A DNA stretch of 64,000 nt from Candidatus Peregrinibacteria bacterium GW2011_GWF2_39_17 (GTDB lineage: Bacteria; Patescibacteriota; Gracilibacteria; UBA1369; UBA12473). Position 1 is the first letter of the stretch; the number at the start of each line of letters is the position of its first letter. Where the stretch lies: NCBI GenBank assembly GCA_000993615.1, contig LBWM01000004.1, positions 47,488 to 111,487 of the forward strand, written 5' to 3'. The translations under genes and the position numbers were made by a program. This document shows positions 28,060 to 37,247 of the stretch, one piece after another. The notes under the pieces are model-generated. The model did no database searches. It had not been told where the DNA came from and was given only the letters and a program-made list of their open reading frames with translations.

Positions 28060-28187
28060 CAAAAAGCTAAGACACACCAACGCCAATATCAGATTTAATA
28101 CGGAAACCCCTTAACAGCAAGGGAACTTTCTTCTAAAATCAAATTAGGATTAAAATTCGAATACTAAATCACTAACCCCTAGCCAAA

Positions 28188-28523
28188 ATGCACCTTTCCA
28201 TTTTTACCAAAAAACTAACCGATATTGAAAAAGACTTACTAGAAACTTATCTCAAAACAAAAACTCCTCGTTTAGAAAAATTTCTCACTGAATTTGACGA
28301 AGATGCCGTTAAATTGCAAGTTATTGCGGAAAAATTCATTAATAAAAATGCGTATAAAGTTGAAATGATTTTAGAAATACCGAAAATCGGGAACAAGCCA
28401 CTTTGCGCCTCAGAGGATAGTCGCGATTTACAAAAAGCCGTAGACCTTGCCAAAGATAAATTAGTGGAACAAATCAAAAAGGGTATGGACCTTTTACATC
28501 ATCAAAACCAAAGAGCCACCTAA
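28188..28523 (+). CDS. Ribosome hibernation-promoting factor-like protein (short form)
   Basis: This 111-aa protein has a beta-alpha-beta-beta-beta-alpha pattern. YKVEMILEIP, KPLCASEDSRDLQKAVDLAKDKLVEQIKK matches the HPF/RaiA (S30EA) family, which binds the decoding centre and protects resting ribosomes. It lacks the C-terminal dimerisation domain of long HPF. The N-terminal half is divergent, so the call rests on the second half. It ends 22 nt before the cysteine desulfurase gene. Confidence 0.75.
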   Translation: MHLSIFTKKLTDIEKDLLETYLKTKTPRLEKFLTEFDEDAVKLQVIAEKFINKNAYKVEMILEIPKIGNKPLCASEDSRDLQKAVDLAKDKLVEQIKKGMDLLHHQNQRAT

Positions 28524-28545
28524 AAACCATTGTGAAATTTGCCCA

Positions 28546-29736
28546 ATGATTTACCTTGATCATGCCGCAGCCACCCCGCTTGATGTCCGCGTTCTTAACA
28601 CTATATTGCCCTATTTCCACGAAAAATATGGCAATCCTTCGAGCCTCCATACTTTTGGACAACAATCCCGTGAAGCAATCAACCAAGCACGACAACTCAT
28701 TGCTAATTTTATTGAGTGCAACCCAAAGGAAATTATTTTCACCAGCAGCGGCACAGAAAGTAATAATTTGGCTATTTTTGGCATTGCTCAAGCCTACGAA
28801 AAACACGGCCATCACCTTATTACCACTCAAATTGAACATGAATCCGTACTAGAACCATACCGACATTTAGAAAAACAAGGCTGGGAAGTGACCTATTTAC
28901 CAGTTGATCGAGATGGAATCGTAAAAATCGCAGCCCTAGAAAAAGCTTTATCACCAAAAACAACCCTTGTTTCCATAATGACTGCCAATAACGAAATTGG
29001 CACAATTCAACCTATTAAAAAATTTGCCGCTATTATCAAAAAATATAAAGACAAACAAAAACCGCGCCCTGATCAAGAAACTAAACTTACCCCTCCCTTT
29101 TTCCACACTGATGCTTGCCAAGCTGCCGGAACCCTCGGGATAAACCACAACTCACTTGGTATAGACCTGCTTTCTTTTAATGGCAGTAAAATTTATGGAC
29201 CAAAAGGTATCGGGGCTCTATATCTTAAAAAAGGCATTAATTTAACTTCTCAACAATACGGGGGAAGCCAAGAATACAAACGCCGAGCCGGTACCGAAAA
29301 CGTGCCTGCCATTATTGGCCTAGCCAAAGCCCTAGAAATTGCCCAACAGTCACAAACAGTTGAAAATAAACGCCTCATTAAATTACGCGATTATTGCTTT
29401 AAAAAAATTCAAATTAACCTTAAAAATATCATTTTAAACGGCCATTTAACTCAAAGATTGCCAAATAATCTCAATTTAACCATTAAAGGAATCGAAGGCG
29501 AAATTTTACTCATGCGTCTGGACCAAGCCGGAATATTTGCTTCGGCTGGCTCTGCCTGTACCGCGGGCTCCACCGAGCCATCGCATGTTTTAAGAGCCAT
29601 TGGCCGCTCCAAACAAGAAGCTTACGGCTCAATTCGCTTCTCTCTTGGTCACTCCAATGATGAAGTCCAAATAAAGCACTTTTTAAAAACTTTTTTACAA
29701 ATTGTAAAGGAAATTAGGGCCGAATCCGGACGATAA
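28546..29736 (+). CDS. Cysteine desulfurase (IscS/NifS class V aminotransferase)
   Basis: This PLP enzyme removes sulfur from cysteine as an enzyme persulfide for Fe-S clusters and thio-tRNA. YLDHAAATP opens the protein. The PLP lysine is K215 in NGSKIYGPKGIG, and the persulfide cysteine is C338 in SAGSACTAGSTEPSHVL. A Lys/Pro-rich insertion of about 20 residues (167-184) is unusual. No IscU or SufU scaffold is adjacent. ThiI (21573-22763) and the Fe-S enzyme QueG are plausible clients. Confidence 0.95.
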   Translation: MIYLDHAAATPLDVRVLNTILPYFHEKYGNPSSLHTFGQQSREAINQARQLIANFIECNPKEIIFTSSGTESNNLAIFGIAQAYEKHGHHLITTQIEHESVLEPYRHLEKQGWEVTYLPVDRDGIVKIAALEKALSPKTTLVSIMTANNEIGTIQPIKKFAAIIKKYKDKQKPRPDQETKLTPPFFHTDACQAAGTLGINHNSLGIDLLSFNGSKIYGPKGIGALYLKKGINLTSQQYGGSQEYKRRAGTENVPAIIGLAKALEIAQQSQTVENKRLIKLRDYCFKKIQINLKNIILNGHLTQRLPNNLNLTIKGIEGEILLMRLDQAGIFASAGSACTAGSTEPSHVLRAIGRSKQEAYGSIRFSLGHSNDEVQIKHFLKTFLQIVKEIRAESGR

Positions 29737-29822
29737 AAACAACAAATAACTGCAAAAATTTTAAAACTATCCAACTCATTTAAACAAATGAAAAGCAACT
29801 TTTTTTATCCCTCTGATTATTA

Positions 29823-29828
29823 TATAAT
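29823..29828 (+). promoter_or_regulatory. -10 box for rny, followed by a small palindrome
   Basis: TATAAT lies 28 nt before the ATG at 29856. Between them, TTAAAC-TTC-GTTTAA (29839-29853) can form a 6-bp hairpin just before the start codon and may influence initiation. Confidence 0.5.
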
Positions 29829-29855
29829 ACAAACTACTTAAACTTCGTTTAAATT

Positions 29856-31397
29856 ATGGAAATCATCACCCTTCTTTCCGGTGTAATAATCGGCATTCTG
29901 GGACTTATGCGCCTTATCCCTTCCAAAGAAGGTAAAATTTTAGCCGAAACTCAAACTAAAATTCATCAAATTTTAGAAACCAGCAAAAAAGAGGCATCCC
30001 AAATCCGTCACGACACTAAAACCAATTTGCAAGATATTGTCCAGTACGAACAGGATGAAAATAAAAGAATGGAAAATCATGTAAACCGCCTAGAAGAAGC
30101 CCTTAAACTTAAAGAAAAACACACCAAAGAACGATTAGACAAAACCATCGCTGACCAAAACTTACTACAAACGGAAAAAGAAACCATTCTTGCCTTAAAA
30201 AAATCCATTGAAGATCAAAAACAAGAATCTATTAATCTTTTACTTAAAAAAACCACTCAAAATTATCAAGAAATTGTCCAAGAAATTATCGAAAAATTAA
30301 CTCAAGATTATTTAAAACGTAAAGATAGATTCCTTAAAAGACACCTTGAAAACCTTGAAGAAGACAGCTCCAAATTAGCAAAAAACATCCTCACCGAAAC
30401 AATTCAGCGCTACGGGGCACCAAGCTCGGTTGACCATTCTACCACCCTAATTGAAGTAAAAAACGAAAAATTCAAAGCCGTTTTAGTTGGGAAAGAAGCT
30501 GAAAACATCAATTATTTAGAAGAAAAAGCTGAAGTAACTATCATTTTTAATGATGCACCCAAAACCATCACTGTAACCGGAAATCATCTTCTTAAACGCC
30601 AAATCGTCAAATGGACAATCGAACATTTACAAAAAATTGATAAACCAATTACCCCAAGCACTATTGATGACGCCCTAAAAAAAGGAGAAACTAAAACAAA
30701 CGAAATCATGCAACAAATCGCTGAAAAAATTCTTAAAAGATTTGAACTCGAAAATGCTCCGCCTGAAATTAAACAATATATTGGTAGGCTTTATTTTAGA
30801 ACCAGCTATGGCCAAAATGTCCTCAAGCACAGCATCGAAGTAGGCATGTTCGCAGGTTTAATTGCCGCAGCAGTAGGCGCCAATGTTAAAGTGGCTCGTC
30901 TAGCCGGCTTCCTACACGATATTGGCAAGGCTATTTCCGAAGAAAGCGACAAGGGTCACGATCATCTTACTAAAGAAATTTTAGAAAAGTACAATTACCC
31001 GGAAGAAGTTATTCATGCTGCTTGGGCTCATCACGAAGCTGTGCCTACTCAAAGCCTGGAAGCCAAAATTATCATGGCTGCCGATGCCCTTTCTGCCAGC
31101 AGGCCAGGTGCTCGCCTTGAATCTTTAGATCGCTATTTGAAACGCATTAAAGCTCTCGAGAGCACAGCCGCTTCCTTCCCGGGCATCAAAAAAACCTTTG
31201 CTATCTCCGCAGGGAGGGAAGTACGCGTCGTGGTTCAACCTCAACAAATTAGCGATAAGGATTTAAAAACCCTAGCCCATAACATTGCCCAAAAAATTGA
31301 AACTGACCTTACCTATCCAGGAAATATTAAAGTAAATGTCATCCGCAGACTGTGGTGGTCAGCTAAAACAAAAACCATGCCCGAATCCTCCCTATAA
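29856..31397 (+). CDS. rny: Ribonuclease Y
   Basis: This membrane-anchored endoribonuclease begins mRNA decay. At 513 aa it has the standard layout: an N-terminal transmembrane segment (about 3-20), a long coiled coil (25-185), a KH RNA-binding domain (about 195-260) and an HD phosphohydrolase domain. The HD metal ligands are visible as H325 (LKHSIEV), H354-D355 (LHDIGKA) and the HHE at about 392-394. A YtxH-like gene follows 18 nt later and an antiporter gene after that. Confidence 0.96.
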   Translation: MEIITLLSGVIIGILGLMRLIPSKEGKILAETQTKIHQILETSKKEASQIRHDTKTNLQDIVQYEQDENKRMENHVNRLEEALKLKEKHTKERLDKTIADQNLLQTEKETILALKKSIEDQKQESINLLLKKTTQNYQEIVQEIIEKLTQDYLKRKDRFLKRHLENLEEDSSKLAKNILTETIQRYGAPSSVDHSTTLIEVKNEKFKAVLVGKEAENINYLEEKAEVTIIFNDAPKTITVTGNHLLKRQIVKWTIEHLQKIDKPITPSTIDDALKKGETKTNEIMQQIAEKILKRFELENAPPEIKQYIGRLYFRTSYGQNVLKHSIEVGMFAGLIAAAVGANVKVARLAGFLHDIGKAISEESDKGHDHLTKEILEKYNYPEEVIHAAWAHHEAVPTQSLEAKIIMAADALSASRPGARLESLDRYLKRIKALESTAASFPGIKKTFAISAGREVRVVVQPQQISDKDLKTLAHNIAQKIETDLTYPGNIKVNVIRRLWWSAKTKTMPESSL

Positions 31398-31414
31398 ATT
31401 ATCCCACTTGCTCT

Positions 31415-31786
31415 ATGTTTAATTCCAAAAAAAATAACCCCACATCCTCCAAAAGTACCATTGATAAAATCGTCATGGGCGCCATTATCGGTACCGCTAT
31501 TGGATCTGTTATTGGACTTGCGGTAGCCCCAAAAAAGGGTTCGGAAACTCAAAAAATAATTAAAAATACTTATCAAAAAAACTTGCATTCTATCAAAATC
31601 TTAACCACCGAAACTAGCCAAGGAATTTTCAAATTATTCAAAAAAATCTTTAAAAGAGAAAAAAGCGAATCACCCCCTAAGCAAACACCCATCGACCCCA
31701 CTTCTGTTCGGGCCTCCACCTTTGATCAAACTCACGAACCTCTTAAAAAAATCCCCACCGAAACAGAAAAAACCACCTCTCTCTAA
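31415..31786 (+). CDS. YtxH-like small protein
   Basis: This 123-aa protein has one glycine-zipper hydrophobic segment, GAIIGTAIGSVIGLAVAPKKG (residues 23-43). That matches the YtxH-type pattern, including the APKKGSETQ boundary. A basic amphipathic stretch and a Pro/Thr-rich tail follow. YtxH proteins are linked to general stress responses in Firmicutes; their mechanism is unclear. It sits between rny and the antiporter gene, with short gaps on both sides. Confidence 0.7.
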   Translation: MFNSKKNNPTSSKSTIDKIVMGAIIGTAIGSVIGLAVAPKKGSETQKIIKNTYQKNLHSIKILTTETSQGIFKLFKKIFKREKSESPPKQTPIDPTSVRASTFDQTHEPLKKIPTETEKTTSL

Positions 31787-31794
31787 AAACTTTC

Positions 31795-32985
31795 ATGGAA
31801 ATTCAAAATCTCTTCCTTATCATAATCTCAGTTTGGGGAATAGGAGTAATATTTCGTAAATTGAATTTACCTGTTCTTTTAGGTGAATTACTAGCTGGCT
31901 TAATTCTAGGGCCGGCTCTTTTAGGGGTATTCCAAAATACAGTCAGTATCCAAATACTTTCCGAATTAGGAATCTTTTTTCTTATGCTTCATGCGGGTCT
32001 GGAAAGCAACCCCCACGAATTACTAAATGCTTCCAAAAAATCAATCTTGATCGCACTTGGAGGAGTTATTTTGCCGTTAGTACTGGGAATAGTAGTCGCG
32101 AAATCTTTTGGTTTTAATTTTTTAGAATCGCTTTTTATTGGTATGAGCCTCTCCGTAACCGCGATTGCCGTTACCACCAAAGTCTTCAAGGAATTCAAAT
32201 TTAACAAATCGGAAATTGCGCATTTAACCATGAGCGCAGCTATTATCGACGACATTCTCGCCTTTTTAATGCTTTCCATTATCCTTGGGGTTGTGCAAAA
32301 AAATAGCCTTTTTAATTGGGTTGATTTTCTGATTATTGTTGGAAAAGTTAGCTTATTTTTTGGTGGCGTTATTATTATTGGTCAAAAATTATTACCTATT
32401 TTTAAAAAAATTTTTCAGGAACAGGGGCACAAGGCTTTTACTTTTTTACTGGTCATTGCCCTGGCCTTCGGATTATTAGCAGAAAAAATCGGTTTACATA
32501 GTATTTTAGGGGCTTATTTAGCTGGGTTATTCGTCAAAGAAGAAATCACGCATCCGGAAGTTTATCGCAAATTGGAAGATCGCCTATTTGCTCTAAGTTA
32601 TAGTTTTTTAGGCCCTATTTTTTTTATCAGCCTGGGATTTCATGTGGATTTTAAAATTTTTCAGGACTCAAGCATGCTCATCTTCTTAATTCTAATTATT
32701 CTGGCTGCCATTACCGGTAAAATAATCGGAGCCGGGGGAATAGCTTACGGATTACGTAAAAATATTCATGAAGCCTTGATAATTGGCATCAGTATGAATG
32801 GACGAGGCGCAGTCGAACTCATCATCGCGGTTATTGGCCTAGAGCAAGGGTTGATCAACTCTCAGGTTTTTTCAGTTTTAATCCTCATGGCTTTTATTAC
32901 CACCCTTATGACCCCGATCAGCCTAAAATACGCCCTAAAGGGACTAAAAAACTATTCCAACTCATCTCTACCAATACCGTCCTGA
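31795..32985 (+). CDS. CPA2-family cation:proton antiporter
   Basis: This 396-aa membrane protein has about 12 hydrophobic segments. The paired aspartates D152-D153 in AAIIDDILAF mark the proton/cation site of the CPA2 (NapA/KefB) branch. LPVLLGELLAGLILGP and SVTAIAVTTKVF are also typical. No C-terminal TrkA-N domain is present, so it looks more like NapA than glutathione-gated KefB/C. It starts 9 nt after the YtxH-like gene. Its last 34 nt overlap a minus-strand small-protein frame. Confidence 0.9.
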   Translation: MEIQNLFLIIISVWGIGVIFRKLNLPVLLGELLAGLILGPALLGVFQNTVSIQILSELGIFFLMLHAGLESNPHELLNASKKSILIALGGVILPLVLGIVVAKSFGFNFLESLFIGMSLSVTAIAVTTKVFKEFKFNKSEIAHLTMSAAIIDDILAFLMLSIILGVVQKNSLFNWVDFLIIVGKVSLFFGGVIIIGQKLLPIFKKIFQEQGHKAFTFLLVIALAFGLLAEKIGLHSILGAYLAGLFVKEEITHPEVYRKLEDRLFALSYSFLGPIFFISLGFHVDFKIFQDSSMLIFLILIILAAITGKIIGAGGIAYGLRKNIHEALIIGISMNGRGAVELIIAVIGLEQGLINSQVFSVLILMAFITTLMTPISLKYALKGLKNYSNSSLPIPS

Positions 32986-33346
32986 CCAATACTATTGTCA
33001 CCTAAACATCCCTCAAATACCACTCCCAATCTAGATCCGAATACCGTTCTGAGTGTTTGAATCTCTTTAGGATTTAACACCCCTTCAGTTGCTAAAATAG
33101 CTAAAGCTTCTAACTCTTGCTCTGCCCCGACTACCTGCTCATCATCCTCGCTATTAACTGCTAATCCCAAAATATCCGCTACTGCCCTCAAAAGTTTTGC
33201 CAATCTAGATTTATCGCTGCGGGTAAAACATACGCGTTACTACTTACAGTATTTAAAGCTACCCTAACCTCCGTTTCAGCGACACAATCCGCCGCTGTTC
33301 TCTGAAGCACAGCCTGAGAAGATGCATCTATCGATTTGTCACCCAT
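32952..33346 (-). pseudogene. Small hypothetical gene, apparently frameshifted
   Basis: Two overlapping minus-strand frames together look like one protein of about 130 aa. The first starts at the ATG at 33346 (MGDKSIDASSQAV) and stops at 33188. The second, in the -1 frame, continues as RSDKSRLAKLLRAVADILG to 32952, but its only start near the join is a TTG at 33203. The crossover would fall near GTTTTACC (about 33216-33226). It could be a one-base indel, a sequencing error or two genuine tiny genes. No family is recognised. Confidence 0.4.
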
Positions 33347-33472
33347 AGAAAAATTTTTAAAATTAAGGCTGTATTTTAACAAAACTTTTTTATTTTTGTC
33401 AAATTTTATTTTCCTAAAGCCAAATATCACCTATACTAAACTCGTCATTCAATACCAGCCAAAATATTTTTT

Positions 33473-35365
33473 ATGTTTTTAAGTCCCTCAAACCTAACCC
33501 TAATCAAATGGTTTCGACAAGCGCGAAACGCCTACCGCATACCTCTTATTCTATCTTTACTAATACTCATCGGCGGAATTTTAACCATTGGCTTCGAAGT
33601 TCTATACAAGGGCAAAGTAATGCCAAACACCTATGCTTTCCACCAAAATATCAGCTTTCAAAAGGCTTCTTTGGCTCAAGTTAATTACTCCAAAAACCTA
33701 ACCAAATTTCAATCTACTCCGCTCACCATCCTTTTTAAGGGTCAAGTCTACACCTTCACCCTCGATCAGCTCGGTATTACCATTGACCAAGCCGCCAGCC
33801 TTAAAAATATCCCCATTATCAAACCCGAAAATGAATTTTGGAAGTTTTTAGTCGACTGCTTAAAATTCAAAAACGTCCAAAGCGCCTTTACGATTGATAA
33901 TGAACAGCTGCAAACCACCATTAATGCCACCATCGTTGATCTAAATATGAATGTCCAAGACGCGCGTTTAATTTGGGATGAAAGTAGTAAAGATTTCCTC
34001 ATTTTGCCGGAACAAATTGGCTGGAAAACAAATTGGGAAGAATTTCAAGCTTCGCTCTCTCAACATATTGCCTTTTTAGATCAAACCCCGCTTGAGATCA
34101 CTTTCACCACCCTAAACCCGCAAATTACCAGCATTGATTTAGAGTCTGATCAAAAAAATCTCAAAACCAAACTCAGCCAAACCACCACCTTAATTTCCGG
34201 CCTTGATACTTGGCAATTTAACTGGTTTTCGCATCTAGACTGGCTCCAATTCGAATCAATCAAAACTCACAATTTCAGTATATCTCATAAACAATTACCT
34301 AGCGTCTTAATTCCGCAAACTTTCGCTGCCTACCAAACCACGGATTCAAACTCAACCATTAAAATATCCCTCAACTCAGATCATTTCACCCAATATATCA
34401 CTGAAAATTTAACCCCAGAACTCGAACAAGATCCCCAAGATGTCACTATCTTAAAAGATAAAACCACAGGCAAAATCACTTTTGAAGGCGTTGCTTTTAA
34501 CGGTTATCAAATCGAAACCAGCAATTTAAAAGAACTCATCGAAATAGCCTTAACTCAAAAAATTCAAACCGTAGAAATTCCTTTAAAAGAAATTCCAGCC
34601 AAGATCAATGCTCCGCAAGAATTGATAGATTTAGGGATTAAAGAATTGATCGCCACCGGCTATACCGGCTATTTTCACTCCACCGCAAACCGCAAAACAA
34701 ACATTGCCGTCGCCATGTCTAGGTTCGAAGGAATAATGGTCGCACCAGGAGAAAAATTTTCTTTCGACAAACAACTGGGTGTTGTAGATGGGAGTACCGG
34801 TTTTGTAAAAGAATTAGTCATCAAAGAAGACCGCACCATCCCTGAATACGGAGGTGGAGTTTGCCAAGTTTCTTCAACCATGTTTCGAGCCATCGTTTTT
34901 GGTGGATTCCCAATTGTGATTCGTCATCCTCATTCCTATGCGGTTTCCTATTATTCCTATCCCGATGGTTGGGGACTCGATGCAACCGTTTACCCACCTT
35001 TAGTTGATTTAGTATTTGAAAACGACACCGGACATTCCATCCTCATTCAACCGTATTTAACTGGAAACAATGAAGCGTATTTTAAATTTTACGGCACCAG
35101 CGACCATCGAAAAGTGGAATTGGACGGCCCGTACATCAGCAATCGACATGGAGCACCGGCTGTTCAGTACATTGAAACCGACGAATTAGCGCCTGGAGAA
35201 AAAAAGAAAATCGATGGCGCCGTCAATGGCTTCACCGCCACTTGGTATCGCACAGTCACTTATGCCGATGGGCGCGTCGTAAAAGAAACAATCGTGAGCC
35301 CTTATGAAGCCCGCGGCGAAAAATGGCTGATGGGGAAAGAAGTGACTACTACTGAAGGGGAATAA
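33473..35365 (+). CDS. VanW-family protein with N-terminal membrane anchor
   Basis: This 630-aa envelope protein has one transmembrane segment (about residues 23-46). The extracellular region of about 330 residues looks like the YoaR-type peptidoglycan-binding repeats that usually precede VanW. The VanW domain is near residues 400-560, with EYGGGVCQVSSTMFRA around 458-473 and DGWGLDATVYPP. VanW domains are widespread in CPR and Gram-positive genomes; the name does not imply vancomycin resistance. A role in cell-wall interaction is inferred. Confidence 0.9.
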   Translation: MFLSPSNLTLIKWFRQARNAYRIPLILSLLILIGGILTIGFEVLYKGKVMPNTYAFHQNISFQKASLAQVNYSKNLTKFQSTPLTILFKGQVYTFTLDQLGITIDQAASLKNIPIIKPENEFWKFLVDCLKFKNVQSAFTIDNEQLQTTINATIVDLNMNVQDARLIWDESSKDFLILPEQIGWKTNWEEFQASLSQHIAFLDQTPLEITFTTLNPQITSIDLESDQKNLKTKLSQTTTLISGLDTWQFNWFSHLDWLQFESIKTHNFSISHKQLPSVLIPQTFAAYQTTDSNSTIKISLNSDHFTQYITENLTPELEQDPQDVTILKDKTTGKITFEGVAFNGYQIETSNLKELIEIALTQKIQTVEIPLKEIPAKINAPQELIDLGIKELIATGYTGYFHSTANRKTNIAVAMSRFEGIMVAPGEKFSFDKQLGVVDGSTGFVKELVIKEDRTIPEYGGGVCQVSSTMFRAIVFGGFPIVIRHPHSYAVSYYSYPDGWGLDATVYPPLVDLVFENDTGHSILIQPYLTGNNEAYFKFYGTSDHRKVELDGPYISNRHGAPAVQYIETDELAPGEKKKIDGAVNGFTATWYRTVTYADGRVVKETIVSPYEARGEKWLMGKEVTTTEGE

Positions 35366-35396
35366 AGAAAAACTTTATTATGAAAATTCTTTAAAA

Positions 35397-35726
35397 TCAC
35401 CCCTTTTTAGCCCACTCTAAAAGATCGGAATATTGATCTTCTGGTCTGATCTTATTGAGTACGCCCATCGCTCTAGCTTCAGTTACACCAACAAGATCGG
35501 TTGGCAGCGAAAAAGAAGGCCCTACACTTCCCTTGCTTATTGCAACGTGATATAGGAACTCGCTGGCGGAACCAGCCCTCAACGAATTCGGCACAGAAAA
35601 CTCCTGGATACAAGCAGATCCATCCCTGAAATGTACAGGCTGGTATTGACAGTGATCTTTATAATTTACTCTAGGGACATCCATAACAGGGTCACCAGTT
35701 CCCATCACAGTAGAGGGATTTTCCAT
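35397..35726 (-). CDS. Hypothetical 109-aa protein
   Basis: No family is recognised, and there is no signal peptide. Two cysteines (C26 and C39) and a helical C-terminal half ending YSDLLEWAKKG can be seen. It lies 30 nt downstream of the cysteine desulfidase gene on the same strand, so it may be in its operon. It looks like a lineage-restricted small protein. Confidence 0.5.
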   Translation of the reverse strand: MENPSTVMGTGDPVMDVPRVNYKDHCQYQPVHFRDGSACIQEFSVPNSLRAGSASEFLYHVAISKGSVGPSFSLPTDLVGVTEARAMGVLNKIRPEDQYSDLLEWAKKG

Positions 35727-35756
35727 AAATTGAGTGAGTTAAAAAATTAAAATGAA

Positions 35757-37193
35757 TTAAACTTCAAAAGTAGACAATTGAGCCATTGCCGATAAAGGCG
35801 GGCGCTTAAAGCAAGCGCGATGAACATTCCCAGCATTCATTCGAATCACATCATTAATTTCAGGATCCAACGGCAACATACCTTGTATAACTCTATTCAA
35901 ATTTTTAATTGTTTCCTCAGCTGTTTTTCCTACAATTCCTGCCGCACCACCAGATAAATTATCACCGTATCCTGCCGCACAACCAGCCCATAAAATGGCA
36001 TCTGCAGCTACAACCACTTTGGCAGCACATCCTTCGCTCGCTCCATCACAAAGCATCCCCGCAATCATGGCCGTAAGATTTTGGATCGCACAGGTAACAG
36101 CCTCAAGCGTAGGATTAATTTGATAAGCAATGGCTGCAGTTGCACCTAGTCCCGCCGAAACCGCACACCCACAAGCAGGAGCCAAATCACCAAAAAAAGC
36201 TTTACAATAAGCATTAATAATATGAGCTAAAGCAATACTTTTTAAAATTCTGTCCTCAGGAATATTTTTATCTTTTCCAAATAAATAAGGCGGCAAAGTG
36301 GTATCCACCCCCTGATTACCACTCCCTCCACTACTCATCGCCGGGACATCAGCACCCCCCATTCGCGCGCTAGTCGCCGCTGCTACCATTAGTTTTATGT
36401 TTGTTTCAAGAGAGGGAGCTGAAACATTGTGAATAACCATTTTTTGCAAAGAAGCAACTGCTGGTCTCCCCATCTCTAAACCCACCTTAGCCAGTCTAAG
36501 ATTCATATCAACTCCAAGCTTAACATATCGAGCATCTTTAATACTAAGCTCCCCGGCCATAGCTATAAGATCTTCAAAAGAACACTTTCTCAGTCTTTCG
36601 CGATAAGATAAATCCGAAAGAGGAACATCGGTACTCGTTCCATTCCCATTTTCAGAGATTGAATTCCAAGGGACATCTTTTTCATTTTTTTTTACTGAAG
36701 CGACATGCGTGTGACCTCCAGTAATTTGCACTTCACTGGTTACACCATTCTTCATTTCAAGCTTAACTTCAATAAAAAATTCAGAACCCTCTGTTGAAGA
36801 AAGACCAACATGATTTTGACATACCAAACAAGCAGCTTGCTCACGAGCCTTAGCATCAACTCCCTGCAAGGTATTTAGTCCATCTGGGTTTGCCGCCAAA
36901 ACCCCCAAAGCCGCAGCCAGCGGAAGACCAATTCCCTGTCCTTCTGTTCCAGGAAGAGTGACAGCAGCGCCATTTTTCATTACTCCTGGACATACGGTAA
37001 CCCAAACTTTTTCAATATTATCCGGACTAAACTTACCCCCATCTTTTAAAACTTGCGCCGCAATGGCAGCAGCAAAAGCCACTGCCCCGGGTTCCGTGCA
37101 ACCCAAGGCTTTTTGCACCTCATGTTTCAATATGGACTTAAAAAGTCCCGATGTTGGGCTATCACTCACCGTCTCACCTATCATTTGTGCCAT
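35757..37193 (-). CDS. L-cysteine desulfidase family protein (YhaM/UPF0597)
   Basis: This is a probable Fe-S enzyme that splits cysteine to pyruvate, ammonia and sulfide. KALGCTEPGAVAFAAA near the N-terminus carries C32. The C-terminal serine-dehydratase-alpha-like region has SSGGSGNQG, CGCAVSAGLGA and MLCDGASEGCAAK with candidate cluster cysteines. I chose the ATG at 37193 (478 aa), since the upstream 16 codons are AT-rich and unlike the family. Serine or another beta-substituted amino acid is an alternative substrate. Confidence 0.85.
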   Translation of the reverse strand: MAQMIGETVSDSPTSGLFKSILKHEVQKALGCTEPGAVAFAAAIAAQVLKDGGKFSPDNIEKVWVTVCPGVMKNGAAVTLPGTEGQGIGLPLAAALGVLAANPDGLNTLQGVDAKAREQAACLVCQNHVGLSSTEGSEFFIEVKLEMKNGVTSEVQITGGHTHVASVKKNEKDVPWNSISENGNGTSTDVPLSDLSYRERLRKCSFEDLIAMAGELSIKDARYVKLGVDMNLRLAKVGLEMGRPAVASLQKMVIHNVSAPSLETNIKLMVAAATSARMGGADVPAMSSGGSGNQGVDTTLPPYLFGKDKNIPEDRILKSIALAHIINAYCKAFFGDLAPACGCAVSAGLGATAAIAYQINPTLEAVTCAIQNLTAMIAGMLCDGASEGCAAKVVVAADAILWAGCAAGYGDNLSGGAAGIVGKTAEETIKNLNRVIQGMLPLDPEINDVIRMNAGNVHRACFKRPPLSAMAQLSTFEV

Positions 37194-37247
37194 ATTTTTA
37201 AAATTAAAAAACGAAGTATTCACCTTACAATAAAAAATCAAAACCTG

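Noticed and set aside
33473..35365. VanW domain as a sign of vancomycin resistance.
   Set aside because: VanW domains are widespread in genomes without van clusters; no vanA/H/X-like genes are here.
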